This document shows positions 21,690-33,720 of a stretch of DNA of 64,000 bases, in pieces (position 1 is the first letter of the stretch; each line of letters begins with the position of its first letter). The notes under the pieces were generated by a model. The model was not told where the DNA came from. It ran no database searches and saw nothing but the letters and a program-made list of their open reading frames with translations. The translations under genes and the position numbers were made by a program. The DNA lies in the NCBI GenBank assembly GCA_023105745.1, contig JALGQZ010000013.1, positions 7,800,105-7,864,104 of the forward strand. The letters are read 5' to 3'. Origin of the DNA: Austropuccinia psidii. Lineage: Eukaryota > Basidiomycota > Pucciniomycetes > Pucciniales > Sphaerophragmiaceae.

Positions 21690-22403
21690 TTGTTAAGTTT
21701 CATGGGGCTGGTCACATGACCCTAGTGGGTTCTGTGTGCATGTAGATTTCAAAAAATTACCCTCACACATGCTTTTGCCTTCTTGTTCATGTGTCACACT
21801 TATGCACCTGCACCCACACCCAAGGCAATGTGCAGCGGGCTCCACACTTTTCACCTTCCAATTGTTGATGCTTCTTGACATTAGGCCCTCACATGATTTT
21901 ACCTTTGTGTGCAGGTGTCACACTCATGCACCTACACTTTGCAGTGGGCTCCACCCATGTCACCTGCAAAATGTCAATCCCACTCATTACAAGATGATTC
22001 ATAGCTACAGAAAATCAGGCCTGTGCATGTCACATTTACACACCCACACTGATAACATTGCAAGGCTGGCTCAACCCATGTCACATGCAGCTTGAAAATC
22101 CTGCTCATGGTGAGTTTTTTCATGAATGACCTGGGGAAGGGACACACCCATCCTCTACATTAAGACTGGCTGGAGGACCTCTTTGATTTGTGTGTGTGCA
22201 AACAGGTGGTTCTTTTGTTATTTTTACCAACCTTTGGATGGTTGCAGGAGGATCAGGTTGATAGGAATCTCAGTTGAAGGCACAGGGGAACCAATATTGG
22301 GGAATGTCCCAGGATTTGGTGTAAGACCAGAGTGTGACATGTGCTTGACATGAGCTTTACATGAAGTCAATTGCCAATTATTGAAGTGAAACTGTCCCTG
22401 GTG
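21690..22403. repeat. Subterminal region of Tnp2 copy A with short C/A-rich repeats
   Basis: Non-coding. The word CTCATGCACCTRCAC and relatives (ATGCACCTGCACCCACAC near 21800, CATGCACCTACACTTTGCAG near 21925, ACACACCCACACTG near 22035) recur in one orientation. CACTA elements commonly carry subterminal arrays of short motifs bound by transposase, so this is a plausible binding array; that is inference. The last 180 bp match the start of copy B inverted, including TCAGTTGAAGGCACAGGGGA at 22267. Confidence 0.5.
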
Positions 22404-22734
22404 TACCTTTATCCACAAGGATTTATTATATAAAGGATGCTTGTTTTGATATATTTAAAAATTGTACATCAGATTGCTTCATTCCCTCTTGATAACATTT
22501 TCAACCAGGTTATTGTTTACCTCACCTTATTCATGTTTTCAAATTTATTTTCTTTTTCTGTCATTTTCTGTGATTAGATTTTAATTTGCTTATTTTCTCA
22601 CTTTTTTTTGTTTTTAAATTTTTGACTTGTTTCTTTTTTATTTGATTTTTGTTGATATTGCTTATTTTTTACTGGAGTGCAAATACTCCAAGTTGGATTT
22701 TCTACACTGATTTGAAGTATTTGCACCCACCCAC
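22404..22734. other. T-rich spacer
   Basis: No gene. T-rich simple sequence (runs of TTTTC and TTTTTG) between the transposon end and the A/C-rich tract. Confidence 0.4.
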
Positions 22735-23620
22735 AAAAAAAAATAAAAACAAACAAACAAAAAGAAAATAAATAAAATGAAAATAAAAGACAACAAAATA
22801 AATTAAAATAAGAAAAATAAAAAAATTGAAAAAATTGAAAAAATAAAAAGATAAAAAAAATGGAAAACATACAGAAAATTAAAAGAAATAAAAAAAATGC
22901 AAAAAATAAAAAAAATAAATAAAAAAATAAAAATAAAAAAAATGAAAAAATAAAAAATATAACAGATAAAAAAAATTAAAAAAAATAAAAAAATAAAAAA
23001 AATAAAAAAAATAAAAAAAATAAAAAAAATAAAAAAAATAAAAAAAATAAAAAAAATAAAAAAATATAAAAAAATGAAAAAAATGAAAAATAAAAGAACA
23101 AAAAAAAGAAAACACAAAAAACACATAAAAACACATAAAAAACACAAAAAACACAAAAAAACACAAAAAACACAAAAAACACAAAAAAACACAAAAAAAA
23201 CACAAAAAAACGCAAAAAAACACAAAAAAACACAGAAAAACACAAAAAAAACACAAAAAAACACAAAAAAAAAACACAAAAAAACACAAAAAAACACAAA
23301 AAAAACACAAAAAAACACAAAAAAACACAAAAAAACACAAAAAAACACAAAAAAACACAAAAAAACACAAAAAAAACACAAAAAAAACACAAAAAAACAC
23401 AAAAAAACACAAAAAAACACAAAAAAACACAAAAAAAACACAAAAAAAACACAAAAAAACACAAAAAAACACAAAAAAACACAAAAAAACACAAAAAAAA
23501 CACAAAAAAAACAAAAAAACAAAAAAAAACAAAAAAAAACACAAAAATAAAGAAAAATAAAGAAAAATAAAAAAAAATAAAGAAAAATAAAGAAAAATAA
23601 AGAAAAACAGAAATGCAAGT
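22735..23620. repeat. Low-complexity A-rich tract: (A6-7 T)n then (CACA5-8)n
   Basis: From 22735 the plus strand is A-rich. About ten AAAAAAAT units fill 22975-23065. From about 23104 to 23545 CAC alternates with five to eight A in roughly 45 units. From 23137 to about 23545 the plus strand has no T and only two G, an extreme strand asymmetry. Long apparent proteins (Phe/Cys/Val on the minus strand, Lys/Thr/Asn on the plus) are artefacts of this repeat. Confidence 0.9.
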
Positions 23621-26600
23621 AAAAGAATTAAAAAACAACCAATACAAACAAAAAATAGAAATTGAAAATAAAATTTCTGAAAAATTCAACATTGAAAAAC
23701 ATTCATTCATAATTAAGACATCCAAAAATGAAAATTGAACTGTAATGGAAAAAGTTACACAACTAAGAAAAACTGAAATATCATCAATATCAAAATACCA
23801 AGAAGCAAAAAAATCAACTTAGAAAATCTTCAGAAATATTTCCAACAAATGAAAAATGGAACCCAATCAGAAAAAATCTTTGAAAAAAATCATGGTTAAA
23901 AGAAAATTCCTCTTACACGTTAAAAAGATAATTGGGATTATATAGCTTACCAAAAAAAAATAAAAAAAACTCAAATTCAAGGAAAATATTTGAATCTGAA
24001 AAGTAGTCAGTTTTTCTTTTTTATGATTTCCAATTTTCTCAAAAGAAAACTTGAATTTTGAAATAATTTTACTAATGATAGAAATTAGGATAACCAGATA
24101 TACATAAAAATTATAACTTTGAAAATGCAATACTCATATGATTTCCAAATTTCAATACAGACAATTTGTGAAAAAGTAATTGAGTGCAAATATCAATTAG
24201 GTATTTCAAAAAGAAATTAACAAGGTGAGATAAAGAAAGTCCAATCTTTTACAGACCAGATTTCATTCATTGAAAGATCATTCAGCTGAATATTAAAGTG
24301 ACTTTAAATTGGCAAAAAGGTTTTATAACAAATATTTTCAATTACATTGAAAACTTTCTCTAAATCTGTAAGACTATACTTCAAATGAATGTACCTGATT
24401 TATGTAATTGAATAGCTGAAAATATAGCTCCAAATACTTGTAAAAATAATGTTTCAATCATCAATAAGGTATCTCAACGTGTCATAAAAAAGAGATTATT
24501 TACTTGTAGAAATAACATTCAAGGCTCAGAATTTCCTTTTAAACAGGTATATAAAAGATTTAACAGGGCATAAAAAATAATATGATGCAGGGGTTGGCTA
24601 AAAAGGGTTTATTCTTTTTAATATCTACTTTTATACATTGAATTTTTGCAATGAAAAAAGTTACATATTAACATTTGTCACCCTGGGAACATGTGAGCTT
24701 AACTGAATGTGGAATTGCTTCAAAGATGTTTACATGGCAAAATCTTCCTTCCCCATTGATAATCAGTACCTTTCAAAAAATTCTTGTATTAATAAGTGGT
24801 GGACATCTAATTGATGGAAAAACAAATAAAGGTCCTGAAAGATACATAATATTCTATATTAATTGAGTGAAATTTTGAATGCCCAAATCTGTGGCTAAAA
24901 GTATCTGCAAAAATATGTCAAGGTTAGAACCAAGGTTGGACCTGGTACCCCTGCCAGGGAGGATAGCATTTTTTTATGGTGAAGGGTGGTCTTGTGGTAT
25001 AAACATCCATCAATATCCCTTATTAGGCTATGTTCTGCTTTTGAGACCACATCTGGTCACTTTTCCCCAGTACAGGGTGAAGAGTTTCATCCAGGGACCT
25101 CACAGACATGTTCTGACAGGTCCAGCATGAAGAATGCTGTGTAGAATGCACCAATAGAACCCATATTGGTCATACTAAAAGTAATGAGAGAATAAATAAG
25201 CCTTCCTGAATCTCTTACATCTCACATTCAACAACATTGTGGGAAAATATCCCACAGTATTTGGTTTTTTCCAACAAGGTGGGATTTTATTCTCAAAACT
25301 GGCATAAACTTGTTATTTTTGAAGATAGAGGGCTCAAAAGTGGTTCATTATGTATTCCTTAATGGGATCTACATGATGGCTACACATTTGTTATGCCTAA
25401 CATCAAGTATGGAAAATTTATACACATTTCCACTTCCATTATTGGAATTTGGGTTTTTGATGAAACCTGTATTAAGTTATTAGCCTTAATAAATTTTTTT
25501 CTAGAGGTGAAACAGTATTATGGAGAGTAAAATTGCAAATCTCAGATCCTTTTGTTTCTAAGAAGCACCACTTTGGGTATCTCATACCCAAAATGGAAAA
25601 GTTATATGGGAGGTTAATATTTCCTTTACCATTATCTGGCCTATAATTGGCTCTAATTTCTGTATTTTTTATTCTAGCCCAGTTTTGGTAGTACTATTTG
25701 ATAGCCCTAGCAGGGAGCTTCAACCTGAAGAGCCATTAAATGGGTTTTTTCCTCCCTCTCTAGATTTTAGATGAGATGTGGAAATTAAGGTTTATGCTCA
25801 GTTCTTCTTTTAAGCTGAAATTATTTTGTTGTTCCTTGTCCTATTTTTATGGGAGTTATGTATTTTTAATGAGGAAACTTTCCTTGTTCTTTTGAATTCC
25901 ATTATTAGCTATTCTAGCTCAGGTCACTTTTAGAGGGCATTCTTCTCTACCATTGGTTTATGGCATTTTGAATATCATTCTTGTGCTCTTGTTGTGAGTT
26001 AAAGTCTGAAAGCTTGTTAGAAAATAATAGAAGTATCTATTTTGAATATTATATAAATATTTCTACTTGAAAAATCTTTCTGAAATTCTTGAAAATTGGG
26101 GAAAGTCTTCATTTTCACATATAAAATATTTTGAAAAGGCTTTTCTTCTAAGTATAATTTTATCTTTAAATTAATGTTTTTTTTCATATGTATTTTTCTA
26201 TGCTGGGAACTTCCTCTTAGGGGAGAGGGATTGAGCCACAAATAATGGCCCAAGTTGATTTTTGAATTTTTCCTTTCAACTATGAATTAAGATTTGTATT
26301 TTGATTTATTTCCTTTTAGCTCTTATTACTGTCATTTCAATAAATATTCCATTTCAATTGAGCTGGAGGAGGCAAAGAATGAAACAGAAATAACTCCTTA
26401 TTGATAGATAAATGTAGTATTATCTTCCAAGTAAAATCACAATAAGCTTTTAAGGTCACAAAAGATCAAGAATTTTCAAAATCCCTTTTTCTATTGGTCG
26501 TTTTACAGTTAGCTTCAAAATGATAGATTTATTACACTTTATTCAAATTCCTACAAGTGGGATAATAACAATTCTCATTATCATGCTCCCTCTAAGAGTC

Positions 26601-29335
26601 TTAACTTCTCTAAGAATTATATGTATAAATATATCTTTCTATATTTTGAAAGTTGATAATGAGCTATTCAATTTTTTATCCGTTTTCTGATGTACTTGAG
26701 GATTACAATTAAGACAGAGGTACAGCTGATCAAATCTCTTATAATAAAATTAAAGCATCTAAGATTAACTATGTTCAAACTTCAAAATCATTAATATGGG
26801 TATAAGTATTACTAATTAGTTCATTTTTATATCATATATTAAGTTACTCAATTTTCACTTCTAGTTTTTTGGTGCCTATAGCTCAAATAAAAAAATAAAT
26901 AAACTCAAACTTCCAATTCAAAGGTCCACCAACATCCCTGATTCCAAATTTCTTTTTGAAAGGATCAATGTACAATTTATACCTATTCCCTCTTTACAAA
27001 GCGCAAAAAAATCCCAAACACTTCCCAAAATAATTTAATTTGCTCCAAACATTTCTAAATTCAATTATCATCAAGTATGGAACATCTCACAGAAATAAAC
27101 ATAGCTCTTTGATAAAAATATTCTGAAGAAATTTATTCATCTTTCTGGCTTGGTGAGGATCCCAAAGCTTAGCTCCGCCCAGAAAACAAATACTTGAGCT
27201 TCCTATAAGATATCTGAAAATTAGAACCGTTTTTTAACTCCCATCAATGGGAAACTAGTTTTATCTCCATATATATATTTCTTATAGAGTATATTTTGAG
27301 TAGTTCTGGATGCATATAACTTGAAATAAATCTGCCAAGGGGATAATTTTCATCCCTTCTTTGCACTGTTCACAGCTGAAAAATGAGTTTAGATTTTTTT
27401 GTGCTGGAAATCGGATTCAAAGAAAGAAGGCTGAGTGTTTATAAGTATTTCTTTTTTAAACGTTTGAAAAGTTCCAGAAAATGAATTTTTTTCTGAAGAG
27501 CCTAATTTCAAAAATCTCACTTTGACACAAATCTGGAAAATGGAAGAGCTAAAATCAATGTCATTGATATTCTCATTTCTCAATTTTAAAAGACTTTGAC
27601 ACACTCTAAAGAAACCAAAAAGAGTATGAAATGGGTGATCAGGTTAAGAAGATAAATATTTTGGAACTCTTCAGAGTGGCTATGTGCATTATATTAGGGC
27701 TTCCTAACTCACAATCAGGGTCACATTTCTCTCAAGAGATTTCTAGCAAGGTTTGGCTGACTTTTGAAGAAATTATTTCAAGGGATTAATGGGATCCTTA
27801 TAGATTTGATTGTAATTCAAGTGAGTAGTTATGCACCTCCATCAAAGGAATTAAACTCAAAAAATAGTTATATCTTGAAAAAATAAAGTAATTTAACAGC
27901 ACTCCAGGGCCAATGTGGTCATGAGGTTAAATCCAATGTGGATCTTTATTTTTTCAGGTTGATTCTTAATAAACCTCTGTAAAAGTCTCTGTAGCTTCAT
28001 GGAACTTCAAGTCACTTTTGATACTCCTCCTTTAATGAAAGAATTTTTTAATATCTTTTCACTTCTATCTCTTGAGATTCCCTTTTTAATCGCTTTCTCC
28101 AAAAAAGGCTGGTTGGAATTCTTTTATATTATTCTCTTTGAGAATTCAAATTAATTCTTATTTTTTTTAGTATTCATTGATATATCTTCTGAATTAAAAC
28201 CATTAATCCAAATGATTCTCTGCAGATATACTAAAATAACTAGTTAGAGTATGTGCTGCTCAAACTCAAAAATTATTTCAAAGAGTTTCATTTTAAAAAG
28301 GTGCAATATGAATATGATGGCAAAAGCCTCATTTATGGGGATGTGAAGTACAAAAGAAACTTCTTGTAAGGGTATGAATTTTTGTCAAACAAGTAATGGC
28401 TTAAGTGTTTAAGCTTTTTTAATATTTCATATGTTTCTATGTGGCATTTAAACATGCTTATTCCAAAAAAGATCCTGTGTGTTTTAAATTTACCAGTTTC
28501 CTTCTGGAGTAAGTATTTAATTGAAACAAGCTATGTGTATTATCAAGGACTGATTGTTATCACTACTAATGTTATTTCTCTGAATACTAAAACTCTCTTT
28601 TTCATTTGAAGAGTAATATTATTACCTCAGATAAATACATTATCTTGAATGTTTTATCAAGATCTAAATTCATATTATCTCAAGCCTAATAATCTTTCTT
28701 TTATATTTTACTACACAATGGTGCATATAAACACAAACATTGGCTAGCATAAGTTCTATTTTCCTTGATATCACTGTTTGTTTCCAGTTTTAAGATGTTT
28801 TTCAATGAAATATTGAATTCTCTATTATACCTTAGCAGCTATCTTCAAGTTCTTCATTAAGATAGAGATCATGAAAAGCTTCAAAAATTAATTTAGTTTT
28901 TATATCAAACTTTTCACCAAATAAATTTCTTTTCAATCTTATTTTACATTTACTTTTTGACAAATTTTTCCATTTTATGAATTTTCTTTATATTCCACCT
29001 TTTTTAATTTTCCTTTATCCTTCATTCTTTTTTTGAGTTAATTATGATAATTTCAATTTTCTGTTTATTTATGTATTTAAATTTTGATTTATTTTTTGGT
29101 TTTATCCCTTATTTCTTATACCAATTCAAAAAATTTAATTTTTGTTACTATCAAGTTTTTTTGTTTTGGAGTTCATAATAATTATTTATCCATGGATTGG
29201 AGTTTGCTGTTTGTTGTATTTTTATTATTTTTCTTCTTATATTGTAGCTCAATTTATTCCTTGGGATTCTGAATTGATCTTAGCCAAACAATGAAGCCAG
29301 TGTTTTTTTGGAAGACCACCTTGGGTTGATTTGTT
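23621..29335. other. Long AT-rich non-coding stretch
   Basis: No convincing gene on either strand. Frames of 60-90 residues occur (for example near 24675-25130) but have no recognisable motif. A segment at about 24948-24995 (GGTTGGACCTGG, then GATAGCATTTTTTTATGG) recurs near 55078 as GGTTGGACCTG with GTAGCATTTTTTTTCATGG, so part is an old dispersed repeat. The rest is probably decayed transposon sequence. Confidence 0.5.
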
Positions 29336-29339
29336 GGCC

Positions 29340-29515
29340 TGTATGAGCTTTATTGTATTTATACAGCAATTCCAAATTTTCTATATGAACTTTATGAGGT
29401 GTATAACACTTAATATAGCTGTACATCAATTCCAGATTTTCTGTATGAGCTGTCTCAGCTACATTTTATTTATAAAGTAATTTCAACCTTCCTTTATGAG
29501 CTTCATTTTCTATAT
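29340..29515. repeat. Three degenerate tandem units containing TATGAGCT
   Basis: TGTATGAGCTTTATTGTATT, CTGTATGAGCTGTCTCAGCT and CTTTATGAGCTTCATTTTC recur about every 75-100 bp with shared flanks (CAATTCCA.ATTTTCT). A further TTTTATGAGCTGTATAATGG lies at about 34048, just right of the copia element, so the copia element probably landed inside this repeat. Confidence 0.4.
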
Positions 29516-29531
29516 TGTATCTAAAAATATA

Positions 29532-29754
29532 TGGCCAGATGTAGCAAACCTTTCTGATCAGTCAGTTCCATTCCATCACCTCCTAATTTCAATGGTGAGG
29601 AGCAGGTTTGGGACCAGACCATGAGAAGCTTATATATGACAACTAGACAACTGTGGTGCATCATACACACAAAGTGTGGATTACTAATCTACAGGTAATG
29701 CTTTGCTACAAGAATAATTGGCTGTTGCATTGTCACTTCAGTCAGATTTTAACA
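29532..29754 (-). repeat. Copia 3' LTR (223 bp)
   Basis: Aligns with the right LTR over GCTTATATATGACAACTAGA / GCGTATATATTACAACTAGA, CAACTGTGG, GTGTGGATTA and CTTTGCTACAAGAATA.TTGGCTGT. The left edge is taken at TGGCCAGATG (29532). Confidence 0.8.
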
Positions 29755-29979
29755 CCCTCTCCCAAAGCTTTACCTGTTGCCTGTGACCCAAGGGACGGCC
29801 CAGATAACCTCTTTGTCAAGGCATCTGCTTGCATTTCTTGGGTCTTGACCCATGTTTGCAGATCACATCATTGACAAAAAAGAACACACAATCAAGGTAT
29901 TGCATGCGTTTCTGACAGATTATCAAGTGAGACTTGCACTGCTTCTTGGATGTTTCAAAATATTGTTTTCTTGAAGTCT

Positions 29980-31031
29980 GACACGGCAATGTATTCTGCA
30001 GCACAGCTTGAGAGAGCCACCATGCTCTTCCATTTCAACCCCCAAAGAATGGGACAATCCCTGAGCTTTGCATGAAGCCTGACTGAGATTGCTCCAGCTT
30101 GGCACCCCATCCTGCATCACTCCACAGATCCAGTGAGAAAAAGCCAGGATTCAGCATGATACCATGCCTGTGTGACTTGAGTAGATACGCAACAACAGGG
30201 TATAGCAATTCCCAGTGGGCTGCCAACAGTCTCATGGAATGCCTTGCTAGATAGTTGAAAGAAAAGTCAAGGTCTGGGAATGACCTGCTGAACAGGTAAG
30301 CCAGCAAGCCAATAGCTGATCTAAAAGGTGTGGCCTCCACTATGGGCCCCTGAACAGCCAGGGTAATTCTTGGAAGAGGTTGCAAAGGAAAGTCTTGTTG
30401 AATTACTTTCCTCGGATGGGCCTTGAGGATTTTTCTTGTAAGCCTGGTCTGCATTATGGTTACTTCACCTTTTCCAAAAGCATATTCCAAGCCCACAATC
30501 TGTTGCAGAGTGTGGGACCATTTGATCTCAAAATTTGAGCATAGCGTCTTCCTGAAGCTTTCTATTGTGGCTGGTGAGTTGGAGGTGACTACGCCATTGT
30601 CAATGTGTATCCACATGGCAATTATTGTTTTGCCCTTTCAAAGTACATAAAGATACTGGTCAACCTTGCAAGAGGTGAAAACTAACTTCTCAAGGATACC
30701 CAACAGGTGTATCCACCAGCAACAGACCATTTGCCTCATTCTGTATAGCACAGGAATTTTCCCTTGAGATATGGCAGGAAATCAGTTGGTGATTCCACAA
30801 GCACGGTCTCTCAACAGGGCTATATAGGTAGTTGCTTCTCCTTTTTAATAAGGATACCACCCAACACTTTAAGAAGGAGGCGGAAAAAATTAGTTGTAGT
30901 GACATTTTAGACGCGATTGGAGCATACATATCCATAGAATGTATTCTTGGTTGTTGTCGGCCACTGCAGGCCACCAGTTGTGCCTTGAATTTCTCGATTT
31001 TGCTGGCATCACCATGCTTTATATAAAACAA
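29980..31031 (-). pseudogene. Copia reverse transcriptase and RNase H (decayed)
   Basis: On the minus strand: the start of RT (IEKFKAQLVACSGRQQPRI, YAPIASKMSLQLIFSAS, 31031-30870), then a damaged stretch. RT then resumes at about 30640 with HIDNGVVTSNSP; here the YVDD box reads HIDN (codons at 30596-30607), so the second catalytic Asp is Asn. QIVGLEYAFGKGEV and AIGLLAYLFSRSFPDLDFSF follow. RNase H begins SDAGWGAKLEQSQSGFM and shifts frame near 30035. The shifted frame gives the classic MVALSSCAAEYIAVSD at about 30025-29975. RT and RNase H would copy element RNA into DNA; this copy cannot. Confidence 0.85.
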
Positions 31032-31990
31032 CCATTTTGTGGAGTTCCTTCAAACATGCCTTTTCCCATAGTATCCAATGTGGCCCAGATATAGCTTGGC
31101 CTAGGTGTTCCGGAATTTTGATGTCTTTTGCCAGAAGAAGCAATTTGATTTCTTTTTTGTCTTGCTCAAAAAGTATTTCCATGGGAACATCTCCCAGTGT
31201 CATTGTATTGATCACATGAGACAGCAATCCCTTACCCACCATGCCATCAGTGACTCTAGCAGTCTGGAAACCTGGGAAGATGACGCTTGCCAATTGAATC
31301 ATCTGGTTGCTTTACAGATCCCATAAAAGCCAGAAGAGGTTTGAGCATCCTACATTCAAATCCCCTTGCACTCAATTTGTGCTTCTGCTGGATGGCTGGG
31401 ACACGTACAACAGCTTCCGCTGCAAACAGGTACATAGTCATGATCGATGGCAGGCGGCCATATAGGATTTTATGCGGCGACAAGTTTTGGAATTGATAAT
31501 TTGGAAGTCAATTGTACATGTAGCATGCTGCTCTGGGTCATAATGGCTCTCAAAATGTCCCCCAGGGTGCAATTGAGGCACTTGGCTTCCCCATTTTCTT
31601 GAGGGGGGTAGCGGAGGGAGGGATAGAAACCAATGCCAAGTTTGGCAAGGGAAGTGGTGAAAGATGAGGATGTAATATTTCTCGAATTTTCTGTTTGCAA
31701 AAACTTAAGAGGTACTTTGAGCTGGACTGTAAGGCTAGTGATTGCATCCAAGATCACGCCAGGAGCATCAGACCTTGATTTGAGTGGGTATACAACGCTG
31801 AAAGTTGAAACATGATTGCACATGGTAAGTAGCTATTGGAAAACTTGCAGATCATCCCCAAATGGGCCCATGACATCGGATACCAACAGTTCAAGCAGTT
31901 TCTCCTTTGGGACATCTGTGCGGGCTTGAGTGAGGTGGTGAGCGCTTTTGGACATTACACACCCTGCCCAATAGAACGGCTTCCAGGCTT
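31009..31990 (-). pseudogene. Copia integrase (decayed)
   Basis: The core is visible as VSDVMGPFGDD, TFSVVYPLKSRSDAP, LKFLQTENSRN and PPQENGEAKCLNCTLGDILR on the minus strand. The second catalytic residue, Asp in the family (TDN), reads Glu here (codon at 31689-31691). The third, Glu in QENG, is present. The C-terminal part follows at 31483-31256 (SPHKILYGRLPSIMTMYLF, then VRVPAIQQKHKLSARGFEC). IPEHLGQAISGPHWILWEKA (about 31120-31060) leads into RT. Frames change between segments. Confidence 0.8.
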
Positions 31991-32549
31991 TTTGCTCAAA
32001 AGAGGGGACATAGTTCTTTAAAAAAGACAGGAAAACTCTGTTACTAGCATGCCAGAGCGTCTCATGCCATTCACGGAAACTCAATTTTGACGTGACTGGT
32101 AATGGTAATGGATTCATTTCAAGAAGCTTCAGGGAAGGAGTCTCAGCCACCAACTCAGTGGTTCCTTCCCCAGTCAGAAAATTCATCCACCAACAATTTT
32201 TTTGAACTTTTTTGGTTATTAAATTGTTGCATACAGCTAGTGAGAGCACTAGGTCACTAAAGTAAGGGAAAACTCCTGCCCTGCACAACCTCTGCACAGG
32301 ACATATTGTGCCCAATACTTTGTCAGAGAAGGCAGCCTTGTGAACCACAAGTCCCTTTTTCACCAGGATCCTAAGTGTCTCCATCTGAGTAATGGCTATT
32401 GAGGAATTTGAATTGGCAAAAGAGATGCTGAAAGGGTGGATGTGGCATAAGTTGGTAGCAAATTTTGAAGAACCAGACAAGTGGATAGATGCACCACTGT
32501 CAATCAAGACTTTCTCCACAGCATGGTGCTCTATGAATTGGAATTGCAA
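31833..32549 (-). pseudogene. Copia protease and GAG-pre-integrase segment
   Basis: A 238-codon open frame. VEKVLIDSGASIHLSGS is the aspartic protease active site (DSGAS). WHETLWHASNRVFLSFLKN with FYWAGCVMSKSAHH is the pre-integrase zinc region. The family has Cys-x-x-Cys at the latter; here the first Cys is Trp (TGG). The frame ends in VSDVMGPFGDD, the first catalytic Asp region of integrase. It is the longest surviving piece of the element. Confidence 0.85.
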
Positions 32550-32559
32550 GAGCCCAAGA

Positions 32560-33560
32560 CAGAAGGAATTTGTTCATCTGGGGTCCTTGGCCTAGAGTGA
32601 AAAAAAAGGGGAAGTATGTTGTGGAATAGGATTTGCGACCCCCTTGGTGTTTTGACAGTCCACAGTGGAAGCAAGCGACCCCAAATTTGTTGACAAGATT
32701 GTCTGGGGGTCTCCTCACATCCTCCGCTTGGCACCAAGAGTGGGTCGGATGTGGTGAGTGAGGGCAATGATGGGGGGATGTGGAGAGTGGTGGGTCAACC
32801 ACTATGTACACAAAAGGGGAAAGCTTCCAAGTGGCAGTGTTGGCTTTCGTTAACACATTCAAAATGACCTGTCCTAAAAAGGTTTATGTTGGCTTTTCTT
32901 CACCTTTTTCCAGGATAGCAGTTGTGATTAGCTGATAAAACACTGTCTGGTTGAGGGTTGGTGGGGTGTGGCATGCTGCTTGAGCTAGCAGGCCCTCCAA
33001 TTCATCAGCCTTGATTCCCAGCTCCTTGAACATGGGAAAGGGTTGTCATAAGGAGATCACCAGTGAGTTTTTCATCCTTGGGGTGCTGGAACCATTCTTG
33101 CCAAGAATGTTGAGTAACTCAGGAACAATCTTCAGATTTTCAAATCCTTTACCAGCACAGCAGCAAGCTTGGATCACCTCAAAGAACACCCTTGTTGTGG
33201 TCCATGACAGAGTGATACCAATGCATAGCGCAAACTCATGCGGTATGGTGGCATTGATGAAGAGCAATTATTGATAGAGGATGGAGAGTTGTTTATTAAC
33301 ATCTCCAAGTTGAAGGCTACAAAGAAGACCCTGTTCAGGAATGCCAGCCATTCAGTGAGATTTGAGCCATCACTTCTAAGTTGATCAAAATAATCAGCCA
33401 TACAGTAAGTTTCCTGCATAAATTGATCATATGCGGATGTTGTATGTTGTTTCAGAGAGGGGAAGGGGGAGAAGCAGGTGGAGGAGAAGACAATTCCATC
33501 CATAGAAATTGAATCTTGGAAGCTTTGGAGCTGCAAGCAGATTCTAGTGACAACACTTCA
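32560..33560 (-). pseudogene. Copia gag-like region (decayed)
   Basis: Minus-strand frames 33536-33174 (YDQFMQETYCMADYFDQLRS, LTEWLAFLNRVFF) and 33267-33046 (IGITLSWTTTRVFFEVIQAC, LKIVPELLNILGKNG) match the style of rust copia gag proteins and occupy the correct place between the 5' LTR and the protease. At about 32690-32635, GVACFHCGLSKHQGGR looks like the remains of a CCHC zinc knuckle (C-x2-C-x3-H). Assignment is by position and composition. Confidence 0.6.
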
Positions 33561-33720
33561 GATCTTAATGAGCTTAATAATGAGTACACCTCCTCATTCA
33601 AGAGGGGATTTGGTTCTGCATTGTCATTGGCTGCTTTCTTTTAATGGGTGGAAGCTGACATCTTGAAGATGGCCTATTTTTGGAGCACTGTAGAGGCAGG
33701 GCTTTTAACTTAATAAAATA

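Larger units (their letters stand above)
17371..22403 (+). mobile_element. CACTA-type (Tnp2) DNA transposon, copy A
   Basis: Collinear in inverted orientation with 58775 to about 63760. Matches run from the non-coding left part (17400-17760 against 63760-63340) through the transposase to the right end. The right end reads CCCTGGTG at 22396-22403, the complement of CACCAGGG at 58775-58782 in the other copy, so this is probably the terminus. The left terminus is not fixed: homology fades into AT-rich sequence near 17370. A CACCAGG word at 15648 could be the other end but is only 7 bp. The transposase is heavily broken. Confidence 0.7.

Noticed and set aside
22803..23725. Long Phe/Cys/Val-rich minus-strand frames and a Lys/Thr/Asn-rich plus-strand frame
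   Set aside because: They are translations of the A/C-rich simple repeat in several frames at once and have no domain.
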